Below, in pieces: positions 33,073 through 41,121 of a stretch of 64,000 nucleotides of DNA. A program made the position numbers and the translations under genes. How positions within the stretch are numbered: the stretch's first letter is position 1; every line of letters begins with the position of its first letter. Location of the stretch: positions 1 to 64,000 of the forward strand of contig JAKFEW010000047.1 of assembly GCA_036675505.1 (NCBI GenBank). The letters are read 5' to 3'. The notes beneath the pieces were generated by a model. It was not told the origin of the DNA, made no database searches, and saw only the letters and a program-made list of their open reading frames with translations. This DNA is from JAKFEW01 sp036675505 (GTDB lineage Bacteria > Cyanobacteriota > Sericytochromatia > S15B-MN24 > JAQBPE01).

Positions 33073-34068
33073 TCAATGCCCGTGGTGGTGGTCGTGGTGA
33101 TGATCGTGGCCGTCGTCGTGGTGGTGGTGGTCGTGCCCGTGATGGGGTGGCTGCACCATGCCGAGGTTGCAGGCCGGCGAATCCGGCGAGCAGTGCTCCG
33201 CCTCGGCCTGGATCGTGGTGTGGATGATGCCGTACTTGTCGGCGAGCAGCTGGGTGCAGGCGGCGACGACGCCGACGCTGCGCGGCACGAGTTCGTCCTC
33301 GATGAGGACGTGGCACGAGAGGCTCGGCATGTTGCGGGCGATGCTCCAGACGTGCAGGTCGTGGACCTCGCGAACGCCCGCGATCGCCTTCAAGTCGCCC
33401 ACCAGGCCCTCGACGTCGAGGTCCGGCGGCGCGCCTTCCATGAGGATCGCGATGCTCTCATCCACGACCTGCCAGGCCCCGTAGGCGATGAAGACGGCGA
33501 TCGCCACCGACAGCAGCGGGTCGACCGCGTGCCAGCCCGTCACAGCGATCACGATCGCGCCGACGATCACGCCGCCGGACGCCGCCGCGTCGCCCATCAC
33601 GTGCAGGAAAGCGCTGCGCACGTTGAGGTTGTGCTCGGACTCGCCCTTGAGGCCCAGGCCGATCGCGAGGTTGATCACCAGGCCGATCGCCGCGGCGGCG
33701 AGCATCGTCATCGGCTGCACGGCGACCGGTGCGCCCAGGCGCCCGTACGCCTCGTAGCCGATCCACAAGGCGATCAAGATCAGGCTCACGGCGTTCGCGA
33801 GCGCGGCGAGGATGCCGGTGCGGTGGTAACCGAAGGTGCGCTTCCGATCCGCCGGGCGCGTGGCTTGCCAGGTGGCGTACCACGAGAGGCCGAGGGCCGC
33901 GATGTCGGTGACGACATGGCCGGCGTCGGCGAGCAGGGCCAGGGACTTCGAGAGCCAGCCACCCACCAGCAGCACGGCGAGAACGCCGAAAGACAGGAAG
34001 AACGCGATCGCGAGCTTCCGCCCCGTCAGGTGGGCGTGGTGGTGATGGTGGTGGGCGTGGCCGATCAC
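33073..34068 (-). CDS. Cation diffusion facilitator metal exporter (CzcD/ZitB-like)
   Basis: A 331-aa inner-membrane protein with six predicted helices. Metal sites are visible as LLADAGHVVTD in helix 2 and HVMGDAAASGG in helix 5 (HxxxD type, as in zinc exporters). The C-terminal domain has HDLHVWSIARNMPSLSCHVL. Both ends are His-rich (HAHHHHHHAH and HHHHDDGHDHHHDHHHGH), suiting metal capture. GTG 34068 overlaps the stop of the preceding 67-aa gene (GTGA), so the two are coupled. Confidence 0.95.
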   Translation of the reverse strand: MIGHAHHHHHHAHLTGRKLAIAFFLSFGVLAVLLVGGWLSKSLALLADAGHVVTDIAALGLSWYATWQATRPADRKRTFGYHRTGILAALANAVSLILIALWIGYEAYGRLGAPVAVQPMTMLAAAAIGLVINLAIGLGLKGESEHNLNVRSAFLHVMGDAAASGGVIVGAIVIAVTGWHAVDPLLSVAIAVFIAYGAWQVVDESIAILMEGAPPDLDVEGLVGDLKAIAGVREVHDLHVWSIARNMPSLSCHVLIEDELVPRSVGVVAACTQLLADKYGIIHTTIQAEAEHCSPDSPACNLGMVQPPHHGHDHHHHDDGHDHHHDHHHGH

Positions 34069-34268
34069 GCTTCCGGGGTGATCTTCGCGATGCGCTCGCG
34101 CACGCTCTGGATCGTGCCCAGCGGCGCCGGCGTAGCGGGCACGTCGGCCGTAGGCGCCTGCGCCGCGGGCTCGATCGGGCCCAGCAAGGGCCCGGTCGCC
34201 ACCTTCTTGGCGCGGCGGGCGACCGCGCGCGAGAGCTTGAGCTGATCGTTTGGCTGCTTGTCGGCCAT
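34065..34268 (-). CDS. Small protein upstream of the CDF exporter
   Basis: A 67-aa protein with a basic N-terminus (KLSRAVARRAKKVATGPLLG) and a Pro/Ala-rich middle. ATG 34268 follows GAAGGAGG. Overlap with the exporter suggests co-expression. A GGGGTATACTGAGG word about 35 nt upstream is a likely -10 region. Function unknown. Confidence 0.65.
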   Translation of the reverse strand: MADKQPNDQLKLSRAVARRAKKVATGPLLGPIEPAAQAPTADVPATPAPLGTIQSVRERIAKITPEA

Positions 34269-34390
34269 GCGGGCCTCCTTCGGGCGGGCAGGGATCGCCC
34301 TCAGTATACCCCGCGTCGTGGCCGCCGGTGACGCGGCTCACGGCCCGCTAGGCGGCTTCCGGCGGACCATACCGGTGGGGAAAGCCCCCG

Positions 34391-34408
34391 CGATCCGGGT
34401 ATACGGAT
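34391..34408. repeat. Inverted repeat with central GGTATA
   Basis: GATCCG and CGGATC flank GGTATA. GGTATA resembles an extended -10 word; the symmetric flanks could be an operator for the small membrane-protein gene at 34500. Confidence 0.4.
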
Positions 34409-34499
34409 CACGACGCCGAAGCCCCCAGCGGGAAAAGGCGCCGAGCGGGGGGCCGACCACCCGAGCGGGTGGAAGGTCCCCAGGCGAGGACCCCTCCGT

Positions 34500-34637
34500 A
34501 TGATGTCTCTGGAAGCCCTGGCGATGGTACTGTGCGCCGCGATCGCGGTTTACCTGGCCTTCACCAAATGCCCCTGTAGCGTCGTTTCCGACGACTTGCA
34601 AGCGAGCTACGATCCATCTGAGCAGCCGTCCCGCTAG
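34500..34637 (+). CDS. 45-aa single-pass membrane protein
   Basis: ATG 34500 (or 34503) follows GGCGAGGA. The protein has one hydrophobic helix (LEALAMVLCAAIAVYLAF), then TKCPCSVV with a CxC pair, and a short polar tail ending SEQPSR. It ends just before the tRNA-Glu promoter. No family recognised. Confidence 0.5.
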   Translation: MMSLEALAMVLCAAIAVYLAFTKCPCSVVSDDLQASYDPSEQPSR

Positions 34638-34645
34638 AGCGGGTC

Positions 34646-34675
34646 TGGACGCGCCCCGCGCGCTCATGTTAGGAT
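34646..34675 (+). promoter_or_regulatory. Promoter of tRNA-Glu
   Basis: TGGACG (34646-34651), an 18-bp spacer and TAGGAT (34670-34675), the same -10 hexamer as at the third PLD gene. The tRNA begins 27 nt further on, leaving a short 5' leader that includes CCCGGCGATGCCGGG. Confidence 0.6.
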
Positions 34676-34702
34676 GACCAGACTCCCGGCGATGCCGGGC
34701 GC

Positions 34703-34774
34703 GCCCCGATGGTCTAGTGGTTAGGACACCACCCTTTCAAGGTGGTAACACGGGTTCAATTCCCGTTCGGGGTA
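34703..34774 (+). tRNA. tRNA-Glu (anticodon TTC)
   Basis: A complete 72-nt cloverleaf: acceptor GCCCCGA with TCGGGGT (first pair G-U), anticodon stem CCACC/GGTGG around CTTTCAA with anticodon TTC at 34736-34738, T-arm ACGGG, TTCAATT, CCCGT, discriminator A. CCA is not encoded. Its 3' end is the likely target of the insertions that follow. Confidence 0.97.
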
Positions 34775-34786
34775 CTCGCTTTCTGG

Positions 34787-34820
34787 CCCCGCCTGCGATA
34801 GCAGGCGGGGTCTTGCTTTG
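34787..34820 (+). terminator. tRNA-Glu terminator
   Basis: CCCCGCCTGC (34787-34796) pairs perfectly with GCAGGCGGGG (34801-34810) around GATA, followed by TCTTGCTTTG. Confidence 0.85.
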
Positions 34821-35107
34821 AGGGCCGGTGCCGAATTTGGACCAACAGCCGCGTCGCCGGAGAAGATTCGAAGAGCGAGGCTATCGGCTCATCTTCAAGT
34901 TCGAATCCCGTCGGGTCGGTGGGTGCCTGTCAGCGAAGATGACGTCGATCGGCCGTTACAAGGCCCGGCGCAAAGGCGGCGGCACCTGAGGGTCGGCGTG
35001 CCGCGCCCGGCGCCCCCCGGCCTGTCTGGCGGGGAGCGGAAGTCGATGCCATTTGGCTCACGGGAGCGTGGGCGACGGCCTCGCCGGAACAGTCGGCACT
35101 GCTCCCC
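34821..35107. other. Interval after tRNA-Glu with a tRNA-3'-end-like remnant
   Basis: No convincing gene. At 34897-34920, AAGTTCGAATCCCG continuing to CGGGTCGGT looks like a decayed tRNA T-arm and acceptor strand, but the 5' T-stem no longer pairs. It may be one more degraded insertion scar in this array. Confidence 0.35.
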
Positions 35108-35719
35108 TTACCTGGGCACGCGCGCGACGATCGTGCCCCGCAGCTTGAATGTGCCCGTGGACCTGGCTTCAGCCACGGTGTCCGGGCTGTCGTCCGGCTC
35201 AAACATCAGGTCGAGGTTCAGGTCGATCCGATCGTCTTCCAAATCGTCGACCTCGACCGTCCCCGACGTCGCATGCCAGCGCCACCCATTGGTCGCGGTC
35301 GACTGGTCGAACTGCACGTTGGCCGTGCCGGGCGGGTCGTCCTTGCCGACCCGCCGTACGGTGTAGGTCCGCCCGCTTGCCGGTTTGCCCCAGATGGACA
35401 CCGCAATCGAGCCAACCTTGCCCGTGTCGGCCTTTGGCCGCAGCGAGAAGTTCGGGCCCCAGAAGTTCGAGCCCATCTTCCCCAGGCCCTGCTCGTGGAC
35501 GACGTCGGCGATCGGGCTCGCATCGAAGTTGCCTGGCGTAATGGCGGAGAACCACAGCTTCGCCCGCGTGCCTCCTTCGTCTTCGAGGGACACGAGCGTC
35601 ACCTCGCCCGGCCGCTTTTCGTCGAGGCCCGCGAGCAGGTAGCACCCGGCAAGCGTCGAGGCCGTGCCGAACACGGCGACGGCCAGCGTTTGGGCCATGC
35701 AGTTGCGAATGAAGCTCAA
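35108..35719 (-). CDS. Lipoprotein of unknown function
   Basis: A 203-aa protein. The TTG at 35719 is chosen because AAGGAGG lies 5 nt before it and it gives a good signal peptide ending in lipobox STLAGC. The mature part is beta-rich (RAKLWFSAITPGNFDASPIA and later GWRWHATSGTVEVDDLEDD), as in small Gly/Asp-poor periplasmic beta-sandwich proteins. It is the only sizeable gene between tRNA-Glu and the first tRNA-like repeat. Confidence 0.65.
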   Translation of the reverse strand: MSFIRNCMAQTLAVAVFGTASTLAGCYLLAGLDEKRPGEVTLVSLEDEGGTRAKLWFSAITPGNFDASPIADVVHEQGLGKMGSNFWGPNFSLRPKADTGKVGSIAVSIWGKPASGRTYTVRRVGKDDPPGTANVQFDQSTATNGWRWHATSGTVEVDDLEDDRIDLNLDLMFEPDDSPDTVAEARSTGTFKLRGTIVARVPR

Positions 35720-35900
35720 CTCAACCTCCTTGGAGCAGGCGAGCACTTTGGGCCGCCCAGGCAGCCCACATTGTACATCGGGAGGCGTGGCGCTGAACCT
35801 GATCACGATTTCGAACATTTGCACCGCCGCCTGTCCGAATTGGCCCGCGTCATGCGGCACCCGGTACAAGCGTCCGGACCTCCGGGGTGACCATGGCTCG

Positions 35901-35946
35901 GCAAAGCTCGCCAGCGAAAGTTCTAACATCGTTCCGTTGGGGGTAC
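35901..35946 (+). repeat. tRNA-Glu-3'-end-like repeat B
   Basis: GAAAGTTCTAACATCG (from 35916) continuing to CCGTTGGGGGTAC (35946). It shares AAGTTCTAACATyG and CCGTTGGGGGT with copies C and D, and GTTC...GGGGTAC with the tRNA-Glu end. The upstream GCAAAGCTC is also shared with copy C. Confidence 0.7.
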
Positions 35947-35954
35947 AAGCGAGC

Positions 35955-35992
35955 AAGGGTTCCGTCGATCAGTCGATGGGACCCTTCTTCAT
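35955..35992 (+). terminator. Hairpin terminator attached to repeat B
   Basis: AAGGGTTCCGTCGA (35955-35968) pairs with TCGATGGGACCCTT (35973-35986, two G-U pairs) around TCAG, followed by CTTCATT. Confidence 0.7.
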
Positions 35993-36770
35993 TCGGATGC
36001 CGTCTCGGGCTGCGGGCGTGGCGTTACTTCTCGCCCCCACTTCATGAATTCGGCCCGATCCATGGTCTTCTGCTTGTCCTCGGCCAACATATCGAACGCC
36101 TCGTCCGTCCGGCCGCCCAGCATCGCCTCGAGGTACCGCTGGCCGCCCTTCACGTAGATCGCCGTGTCGGTCGGCACGCGCGTGACGGCGTCGGCGATTT
36201 CAACGCCCACAGGGTCGTGTACGATGAGCGTTGAGAGTTGATCGCCGAGAAAGCCGACGATCATCGACAGCTCGCGCTTCTCGAACACGAACAAGCCCTT
36301 GAACTGGCGAGACCGGCGGGACCCGTTGAGGTTGTCGCTGAACTCGTCCGACTTGATCGACTCGAGCGCTCCGAAGCGCGTCGCGATCTCCTTGACGAAC
36401 GCCGCGAATAGCTCCGGATCGACCGCCTTGGCCTTGAGCTCGGGCGCGAGCTGCGCCTCGATCTGGGCCAGGCTGGCGCCACGCGTGGCCTCGAAGAATT
36501 GTTTGGTGTCGGCACCGGAACGTCGAACTCGATGCGCACGAGCGGGCTCACCGTCGGCGCTCTTGCAAGCGGCTTGACCTGGCCCACGGCAACGCCGGTC
36601 AGTCGTCCGGTAGACGAGACAAGCGTAAGCGTCGTCGTCGCACGGGGGCTGGCCGAGCTGTCCGTCCAATTCCGATGGCGGGAGGGTATGCAAGTCCCAA
36701 GGGCATGAATTCCATCGGCGGTAGCTGCGGCAGTGTGACTCGATGCGTTGGACCAAGCTAGCGAGCGCAT
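35989..36770 (-). pseudogene. Frameshifted gene of unknown function
   Basis: From about 36500 leftward one minus frame reads a credible protein (FFEATRGASLAQIEAQLAPE, KSDEFSDNLNGSRRSRQ, VKGGQRYLEAMLGGRTDEAF) to the stop at 35989. To the right of 36500 the neighbouring frame is the credible one (TLTLVSSTGRLTGVAVGQVK, SPLVRIEFDVPVP). The switch near 36500 indicates one frameshift; a sequencing error would look the same. The intact product would be about 250 aa. No family recognised. Confidence 0.6.
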
Positions 36771-37177
36771 GGGCGCTGGTGGTGGTAGCCGGGCTGTATT
36801 CGGCGAGCTTGGTGCCGAGCTGGCACCTGGGCACGATGCTGTGGCCTTGGGCCGCGATCGGGAGCTTCCTGGCGTTGGCTCTCCTTCTTTGGCAGACGCC
36901 GGATGACGTCGATTTCGACGTGTGGCGGCGCTTCCCGACGTGGACCGTTGTTGGCTGCGCGTTCTTCGCGATCAGCGTGATGGGGAACACCATATACCTC
37001 GGCGACGAGATCGCGGTCCGCGACGGTCGACTTGCGATGCGGCAAGACTCCAGGTGGACTTCCATTTCGGAAGACGAACCGGCTCGCCAAATGGACATGA
37101 AGCTCAGGCTGGGCCTGGGCTTGGTGCTGCCGGGCTTCCTCTTCCTCGTCCTGGCCAATCGCCGTCGAGGCGGCTGA
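36743..37177 (+). CDS. Small four-helix membrane protein
   Basis: A 144-aa protein with hydrophobic helices near residues 7-24, 31-50, 66-86 and 121-139 (ALVVVAGLYSASLVPSWH; WAAIGSFLALALLLW; VVGCAFFAISVMGNTIYLG; LGLGLVLPGFLFLVLANRRR). A polar loop between helices 3 and 4 contains DGRLAMRQDSRW. No good Shine-Dalgarno. Its start overlaps the divergent frameshifted gene. Function unknown. Confidence 0.6.
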   Translation: MRWTKLASAWALVVVAGLYSASLVPSWHLGTMLWPWAAIGSFLALALLLWQTPDDVDFDVWRRFPTWTVVGCAFFAISVMGNTIYLGDEIAVRDGRLAMRQDSRWTSISEDEPARQMDMKLRLGLGLVLPGFLFLVLANRRRGG

Positions 37178-37294
37178 CGTTCGAGCGGCGTCGCCCAGCT
37201 GCAAGGGGGCAAGCCACTGCGATATGCTTCCGAGGTCAAGACAGCCACAGCGGTGTCTACCGGCCAGTGGAGAAGTTCTTGGGTTGCAAGCGCG

Positions 37295-37342
37295 GCAGCA
37301 AAGCTCACGAAAGAAGTTCTAACATCGCCCCGTTGGGGGTAC
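37295..37342 (+). repeat. tRNA-Glu-3'-end-like repeat C
   Basis: GAAGTTCTAACATCG (from 37313) followed by CCCCGTTGGGGGTAC (to 37342). The preceding GCAGCAAAGCTCACGAAA matches the flank of copy B, giving about 45 bp of similarity. Confidence 0.7.
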
Positions 37343-37353
37343 TATCATGCAAG

Positions 37354-37388
37354 GGTCCCGCCTGGATGCAGGCGGGACCTTCATTTTG
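37354..37388 (+). terminator. Hairpin terminator attached to repeat C
   Basis: GGTCCCGCCTG (37354-37364) pairs perfectly with CAGGCGGGACC (37369-37379) around GATG, followed by TTCATTTTG. Confidence 0.85.
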
Positions 37389-37652
37389 AGGGCAGCCGCT
37401 ACTCCATCTCCATCACGTCGACGAACCGCCCGTCGATGCCCTGGCCGTTCGCGAAGTTTCGACCCGTTGACACGGGTGTCGAGGCCGTTCGCGGGCTGTC
37501 GTCGAATACGATGCGGTTCCAAGCGCCCCGACTTGAATCAGAAGCCGGACCGTCTCCTCGTCGAAGCACGCGAAGGACCGATTCCCGGTTTCGCAAATGT
37601 GTTGACAATTCCGTGTGATAAGGCTACCTTGGGGACAGGGAAAAAGGTCCGA

Positions 37653-37931
37653 ATGCCCTTTTGGAACCGGAAGCGAAATGGCATCACCTTTGTCTTCAAG
37701 TCGGACCCGGTTGACGACACGATGGCGCATATCTTCGCCCGGCACCGCAAGACTGAGGCGCAGGCGATGGCCATCTGGTTCGGCTTCACAAAGGAGCGGT
37801 AGAACGACGAGCACCAGCGGTTCGAGTCCTACACAGACGCGGAAGGCCTATTCTGGAAGTGGCATGACAAGGACACCGACAACACCCTTGTCCTGGTCAT
37901 CAGCTGCTTCGATCGTCGCGAAGGCGAGTAA
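37653..37931 (+). pseudogene. Toxin-like gene interrupted by an in-frame TAG
   Basis: ATG 37653 reads 49 codons (KSDPVDDTMAHIFARHRKTE...FGFTKER) to TAG at 37800. The same frame continues as a credible protein (HQRFESYTDAEGLFWKWHDK, TLVLVISCFDRREGE) to TAA at 37929-37931. The whole, about 92 residues, has the size and shape of a BrnT-like toxin, and the next gene is a matching antitoxin type. The amber codon should abolish the product unless suppressed. Family assignment is tentative. Confidence 0.6.
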
Positions 37932-37942
37932 GGGAGGCTGTT

Positions 37943-38293
37943 ATGTCGACCAACACCAACCCACGCCCCCGGCGCGTAGCGCCTGAACCTGGTCTGACGG
38001 CGTCTCAGGCCGAGATGAGCGAGCGTGAGCCGTGCACGTTCGACGATCCGGCATCGGAGGCTCATGCCGAGGCCGCGATCGCCCAGGCGGACGCGGAATT
38101 GGCCGCCCGAAAGCCCAACGTCAACTTTCGTTGGGAAGCCGCGCCGCTTGACGTGGTTCGGCTCGCGGCCGAACTCGCGGGCGTCCCCTATCAGACCTGG
38201 ATGAAGCAGGTGCTATACAAGGAGGCCGTCGCGGCCATCACGGCCGCCCGCGAGGTGGACCCCCGCGCCCGCAAGCTCGCCGGCGGCGGCTAA
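37943..38293 (+). CDS. BrnA/CopG-like antitoxin
   Basis: A 116-aa protein; ATG 37943 follows AAGGGAGG, 11 nt after the toxin-like gene. The C-terminal half (VNFRWEAAPLDVVRLAAELA, GVPYQTWMKQVLYKEAVAA) is the ribbon-helix-helix pattern of CopG/BrnA-type antitoxins; the N-terminal half is disordered. The toxin-then-antitoxin order is as in brnTA. It survives intact while its presumed toxin partner is broken. Confidence 0.75.
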   Translation: MSTNTNPRPRRVAPEPGLTASQAEMSEREPCTFDDPASEAHAEAAIAQADAELAARKPNVNFRWEAAPLDVVRLAAELAGVPYQTWMKQVLYKEAVAAITAAREVDPRARKLAGGG

Positions 38294-38348
38294 CCACTTC
38301 GCCGATGTCAGCCACGACGGGCATCCGGTTCATGGGTGTGGGATTCTC

Positions 38349-39116
38349 ATGTCCCCCATGATCATGCGAAGCGGATGGGTCTACTGCGACTGCTGGCGTG
38401 CCGGCCGGATCGGCGCGCTGCCGTTCCCGCGAGAATGGGTCAAGGTGGACCCCGAGTCGGGCGGGACGTGGGTCGAGAACCCGGCTTGGCCTCACCCTCC
38501 CGCCGACGGGACGCCGGCTCGCGAGGCGTTGGATGCCTCCAACGAGGCGCTCCGGCAGGCCTGTCCGCATGGCTTCAACGACGAGATGCTCACCAACGTG
38601 GACGGCGTCGACGGGCTCGCGAGGCGCCTGAAGGCCAATGGCGCCCCACACCTCTCGCACCTCATGGCCTTGTTGGAGGACCCCGGCCCGTACACGTCGC
38701 CGGCCGTCGCAGAGTCCGCACTGCCGGAGCTGACGGTGGCGGAGGCTACGCTCGTCACGGAACGGGGCCTGGCGATCGTGGATGCGGACACCGGGGAGAC
38801 CCTCGCAGGGCCACTACCGCCCGAGCTTCACCAGCAGCTCTACTTACCTCTGGATCACGAGCGAATCTTGTACCTGGAGGGCCGCGAACTGGTTCTGAAG
38901 CGCCACTTTCGGGTCGTCGAGGTGCGCCGCTTCAGGGCGCGTGACGTCCGGCTGCGGACCCGGAAGGTCGAGGATCTAGGAAGAGGTCCGGGGATCACCG
39001 CAGGGCGACGTTTCCGCGTCGAGGAGCGGCCGTATCGGCCCTATGCGGACCTGGTGAGCAGCCTGCGGGCGTTGTGCCTGGAGTCCGTGCGCTTCCGGAA
39101 CCCGATCGTGTGGTAG
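38349..39116 (+). CDS. Hypothetical protein
   Basis: A 255-aa protein with no recognised family. The N-terminus contains VYCDCWRAGRIGALPFPREW and a Trp/Pro-rich segment, then a helical middle and a basic C-terminus rich in Arg (RRFRARDVRLRTRKVEDLGR). The start is uncertain among ATGs at 38349, 38358 and 38364. It sits in the tRNA-Glu island with the antitoxin genes. Confidence 0.55.
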   Translation: MSPMIMRSGWVYCDCWRAGRIGALPFPREWVKVDPESGGTWVENPAWPHPPADGTPAREALDASNEALRQACPHGFNDEMLTNVDGVDGLARRLKANGAPHLSHLMALLEDPGPYTSPAVAESALPELTVAEATLVTERGLAIVDADTGETLAGPLPPELHQQLYLPLDHERILYLEGRELVLKRHFRVVEVRRFRARDVRLRTRKVEDLGRGPGITAGRRFRVEERPYRPYADLVSSLRALCLESVRFRNPIVW

Positions 39117-39250
39117 CCCGGCCATCTTGGTCAGGCCGGCATCCAGCCGTGCACGGTCCTCCGCGATCGCCCGGGATCCACACGACCTGTTCGCCTGGCC
39201 ATTTGGGCCGCTCAAGCCGCACCGGGCAGCAGTTCCTGAACTTCGGGCTC

Positions 39251-39514
39251 ATGGAGGGCCGATATGAAGACGCAGATGAGCTGGCGATCAAAGCCGAGCT
39301 GGCTTCGAGCATCCACGCGATGGTCGAGGCGCGCGAGTTCACTCAGGAGCAGGCTGCCAAGGTCCTTGGGATGCCAAGACCCGAGGTGAGCCACCTGATG
39401 CGCGGGCGGCTCGCGCGCTTCACGATCGACCGGCTCGTGCGGGCCCACAACGCCCTCGCCCCCGACATCAGGATCGGGATCTCGTCTCAGCCTCGAAAGG
39501 CTGTACAGATGTAG
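39251..39514 (+). CDS. XRE/HigA-type antitoxin
   Basis: An 87-aa protein with helix-turn-helix FTQEQAAKVLGMPRPEVSHL and MRGRLARFTIDRLVRAHNAL, the pattern of HigA2-like antitoxins. The frame upstream of the ATG (GQQFLNFGL) also matches the usual family N-terminus, so the true start may be the TTG at 39203. No HigB toxin gene precedes it, so it is an orphan antitoxin or solitary regulator. Confidence 0.7.
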   Translation: MEGRYEDADELAIKAELASSIHAMVEAREFTQEQAAKVLGMPRPEVSHLMRGRLARFTIDRLVRAHNALAPDIRIGISSQPRKAVQM

Positions 39515-39685
39515 ATGATGGCGACCGAAGGAGACGCGGTCGTGCCCCTGATGAGCTACGACGACTTCTTGAAGCTCGAGATTCCGGGCGAGGTGATCGA
39601 GGGCGTGCTCTATCTGGGAGGCCGGCGCGTCAAGGATTGGCGCAAGCTTGCGGAGTTGCTTGACGACGGCGACGAGGATGGCTAG
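39515..39685 (+). CDS. 56-aa small protein after the XRE gene
   Basis: ATG 39515 directly follows the stop of the XRE gene. An in-frame GTG at 39542 has GAAGGAGA before it and may be the true start. The sequence SYDDFLKLEIPGEVIEGVLY, then LGGRRVKDWRKLAELLDDG looks folded. It is probably co-transcribed with the XRE gene. Function unknown. Confidence 0.5.
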   Translation: MMATEGDAVVPLMSYDDFLKLEIPGEVIEGVLYLGGRRVKDWRKLAELLDDGDEDG

Positions 39686-40009
39686 GTCGTCGTTAGTCGG
39701 GTCAGGCCCTCAGCCAGGCGTGGATCAGGATGCTCAGGTCCAGATAGGTGCGGAGCTTCACTTCCCTTGATCATCTCAATCAGCGCCACCAGTTCAGGTG
39801 TTGAATTATGCGCGCAGCGGGCAGGTCACGATGTCCGAAGGGACGTGACCGCCCGACTGTGATCCAAGTGGTGTGGCCATCCTGGCGGTTCGATCCCCGT
39901 TGGCAGGGACACGCCCGAGGCAGACGCGTGTGCTGCGCGCCTGACGGCACCCTTCGGCAACCGCCTGCATTTCAACGAGCGGGCGGCGGGCGGCAGCCAA
40001 GCAGGGCCG
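39686..40009. other. Gene-free interval with a toxin-antitoxin remnant
   Basis: 324 bp with no intact gene. The only coding-like trace is the minus-strand PIN-domain fragment at 39702-39830; the rest shows nothing I can identify. Confidence 0.45.
39702..39830 (-). pseudogene. Remnant of a VapBC-like toxin-antitoxin pair
   Basis: On the minus strand GTG 39761 opens KLRTYLDLSILIHAWLRA then stops. This strongly resembles the first strand of PIN-domain toxins (KLRTYLDxSVLI with the catalytic Asp). Just upstream, another frame gives STPELVALIEMIKGS, like an antitoxin C-terminus. Only about 20 toxin residues remain. Confidence 0.35.
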
Positions 40010-40765
40010 TCAGCGGCCGCCGGCGACGTCCCACCAAGGCACGCCCTGGCTATCGTAGATGCCCACGGCGTAGTCGCGCACGGCCACCAAGTGGCCATTC
40101 GAGGTGGCCCTCAGGGCCCGCCAGGGCCCCTTGGGGCCGGCCGAAATGGGCATGTAGAGCAACGCGCCGGCCCGGCGCGGATCCACGCCGACGCCCGCCG
40201 AGTCGCCGCCCTCCGACGTCGCCGAGGTGCGATCGCCCACCATGGGCGCGAGCGCCACGGTCCCGGCCAGCACGTCCGGCCCGAGCTTCCCGCCCCACGG
40301 GCTGCGGTCGTAGTCATCCGCCGATTTCGCCTGCCACATCGCCACGAACTCCGCGCCAGTCGGCAGACGGTGCGCGCTGCCACGGTACGCCTCCACCATG
40401 GCCACAGCGTTACGGATGCGGTCCTGCGCGTAGCGATCCTGGGCCATGCGGACGACCACGCCGCGTGGGACCACGCTGCAGAGCAGGAGCAACGAAAGCA
40501 GGCCCGCCCCCGCAAGGCCGCCGGGCGTGCCGGGCAGGCGGCTCGCCTTGCCGGCCGCCTTGAACCCGGCGACCACGAGCATGGCCACGGACACGCTCGC
40601 GCAAGCCGCCGCCAGCCGATCGAGGACTTCGGTCTCGCCCCGGATCAAGTCGAAGAAGACCGCCGGCTGGAGAGCTGCGGGCCCGTTCCAGATCGTGACG
40701 GCGCTGCAGGTGAAAACGTAGAGCACCACCAGGGCATAGGGGATGCCGATGAGCCACTTCAACAC
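40010..40765 (-). CDS. Membrane protein with pilin-like C-terminal domain
   Basis: A 251-aa protein; GTG 40765 follows AAGGAGG. Three hydrophobic segments (IGIPYALVVLYVFTCSAVTI; AAACASVSVAMLVVAGF; GAGLLSLLLLCSVVP) precede a soluble part with RIRNAVAMVEAYRGSAHRLP, which recalls the helix and loop of type II secretion pseudopilins. The gene at 59512-60081 has the same plan (AFVQEAGQVADALEAYSRDHGG). Function unknown. Confidence 0.65.
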   Translation of the reverse strand: MLKWLIGIPYALVVLYVFTCSAVTIWNGPAALQPAVFFDLIRGETEVLDRLAAACASVSVAMLVVAGFKAAGKASRLPGTPGGLAGAGLLSLLLLCSVVPRGVVVRMAQDRYAQDRIRNAVAMVEAYRGSAHRLPTGAEFVAMWQAKSADDYDRSPWGGKLGPDVLAGTVALAPMVGDRTSATSEGGDSAGVGVDPRRAGALLYMPISAGPKGPWRALRATSNGHLVAVRDYAVGIYDSQGVPWWDVAGGR

Positions 40766-40780
40766 GTCCGGGCCTCCTTC

Positions 40781-41011
40781 ATGGCACCTGTGTACCCGGC
40801 GTCACCGGAGGCCGTGATTTCGTGGCTGCCCTGGCGCGTCCGGATTCGAGCCGCCGCGCCCCGAAGCGATGCCCCGCCGGCCGCCAGCGCCAAGTACATC
40901 CTTGGTGCGACCCCCGTCCTGCGCGTCGAGTTCAAGCGGTTCATCGCCGAGCATGGGGACGTGGCCCAGCCGGTGCCCGGGAGGGCGGCGAACCAGAACA
41001 CGATGCTCTGA
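40781..41011 (+). pseudogene. Possible gene fragment
   Basis: The last 45 codons (AKYILGATPVLRVEFKRFIA, EHGDVAQPVPGRAANQNTML) have the codon choice of real genes here, but the upstream part does not and there is no ribosome-binding site. It may be the 3' end of a decayed gene next to repeat D. Confidence 0.3.
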
Positions 41012-41065
41012 TCAAGCTGGTACCGCTTCGCACGCCAGGCCGGTCATCGCTACGCTGAAGTGGTG

Positions 41066-41100
41066 GACGAAAGTTCTAACATTGTCCCGTTGGGGGTCTC
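41066..41100 (+). repeat. tRNA-Glu-3'-end-like repeat D
   Basis: GACGAAAGTTCTAACATTG followed by TCCCGTTGGGGGTCTC. It matches copies B and C at AAGTTCTAACAT and CCGTTGGGGGT. Confidence 0.7.
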
Positions 41101-41121
41101 ACATTCCGGCCCCTCCAGCGC

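Larger units (their letters stand above)
37178..37652. other. Gene-free interval carrying repeat C and its terminator
   Basis: 475 bp without a credible gene. It holds tRNA-like repeat C (37295-37342) and its hairpin (37354-37388). The remainder has lower GC and no protein-like frame. Confidence 0.5.

Noticed and set aside
34861..34925. A second tRNA gene after tRNA-Glu
   Set aside because: Only T-loop and acceptor-like bases are recognisable; the T-stem does not pair and no 5' half exists.
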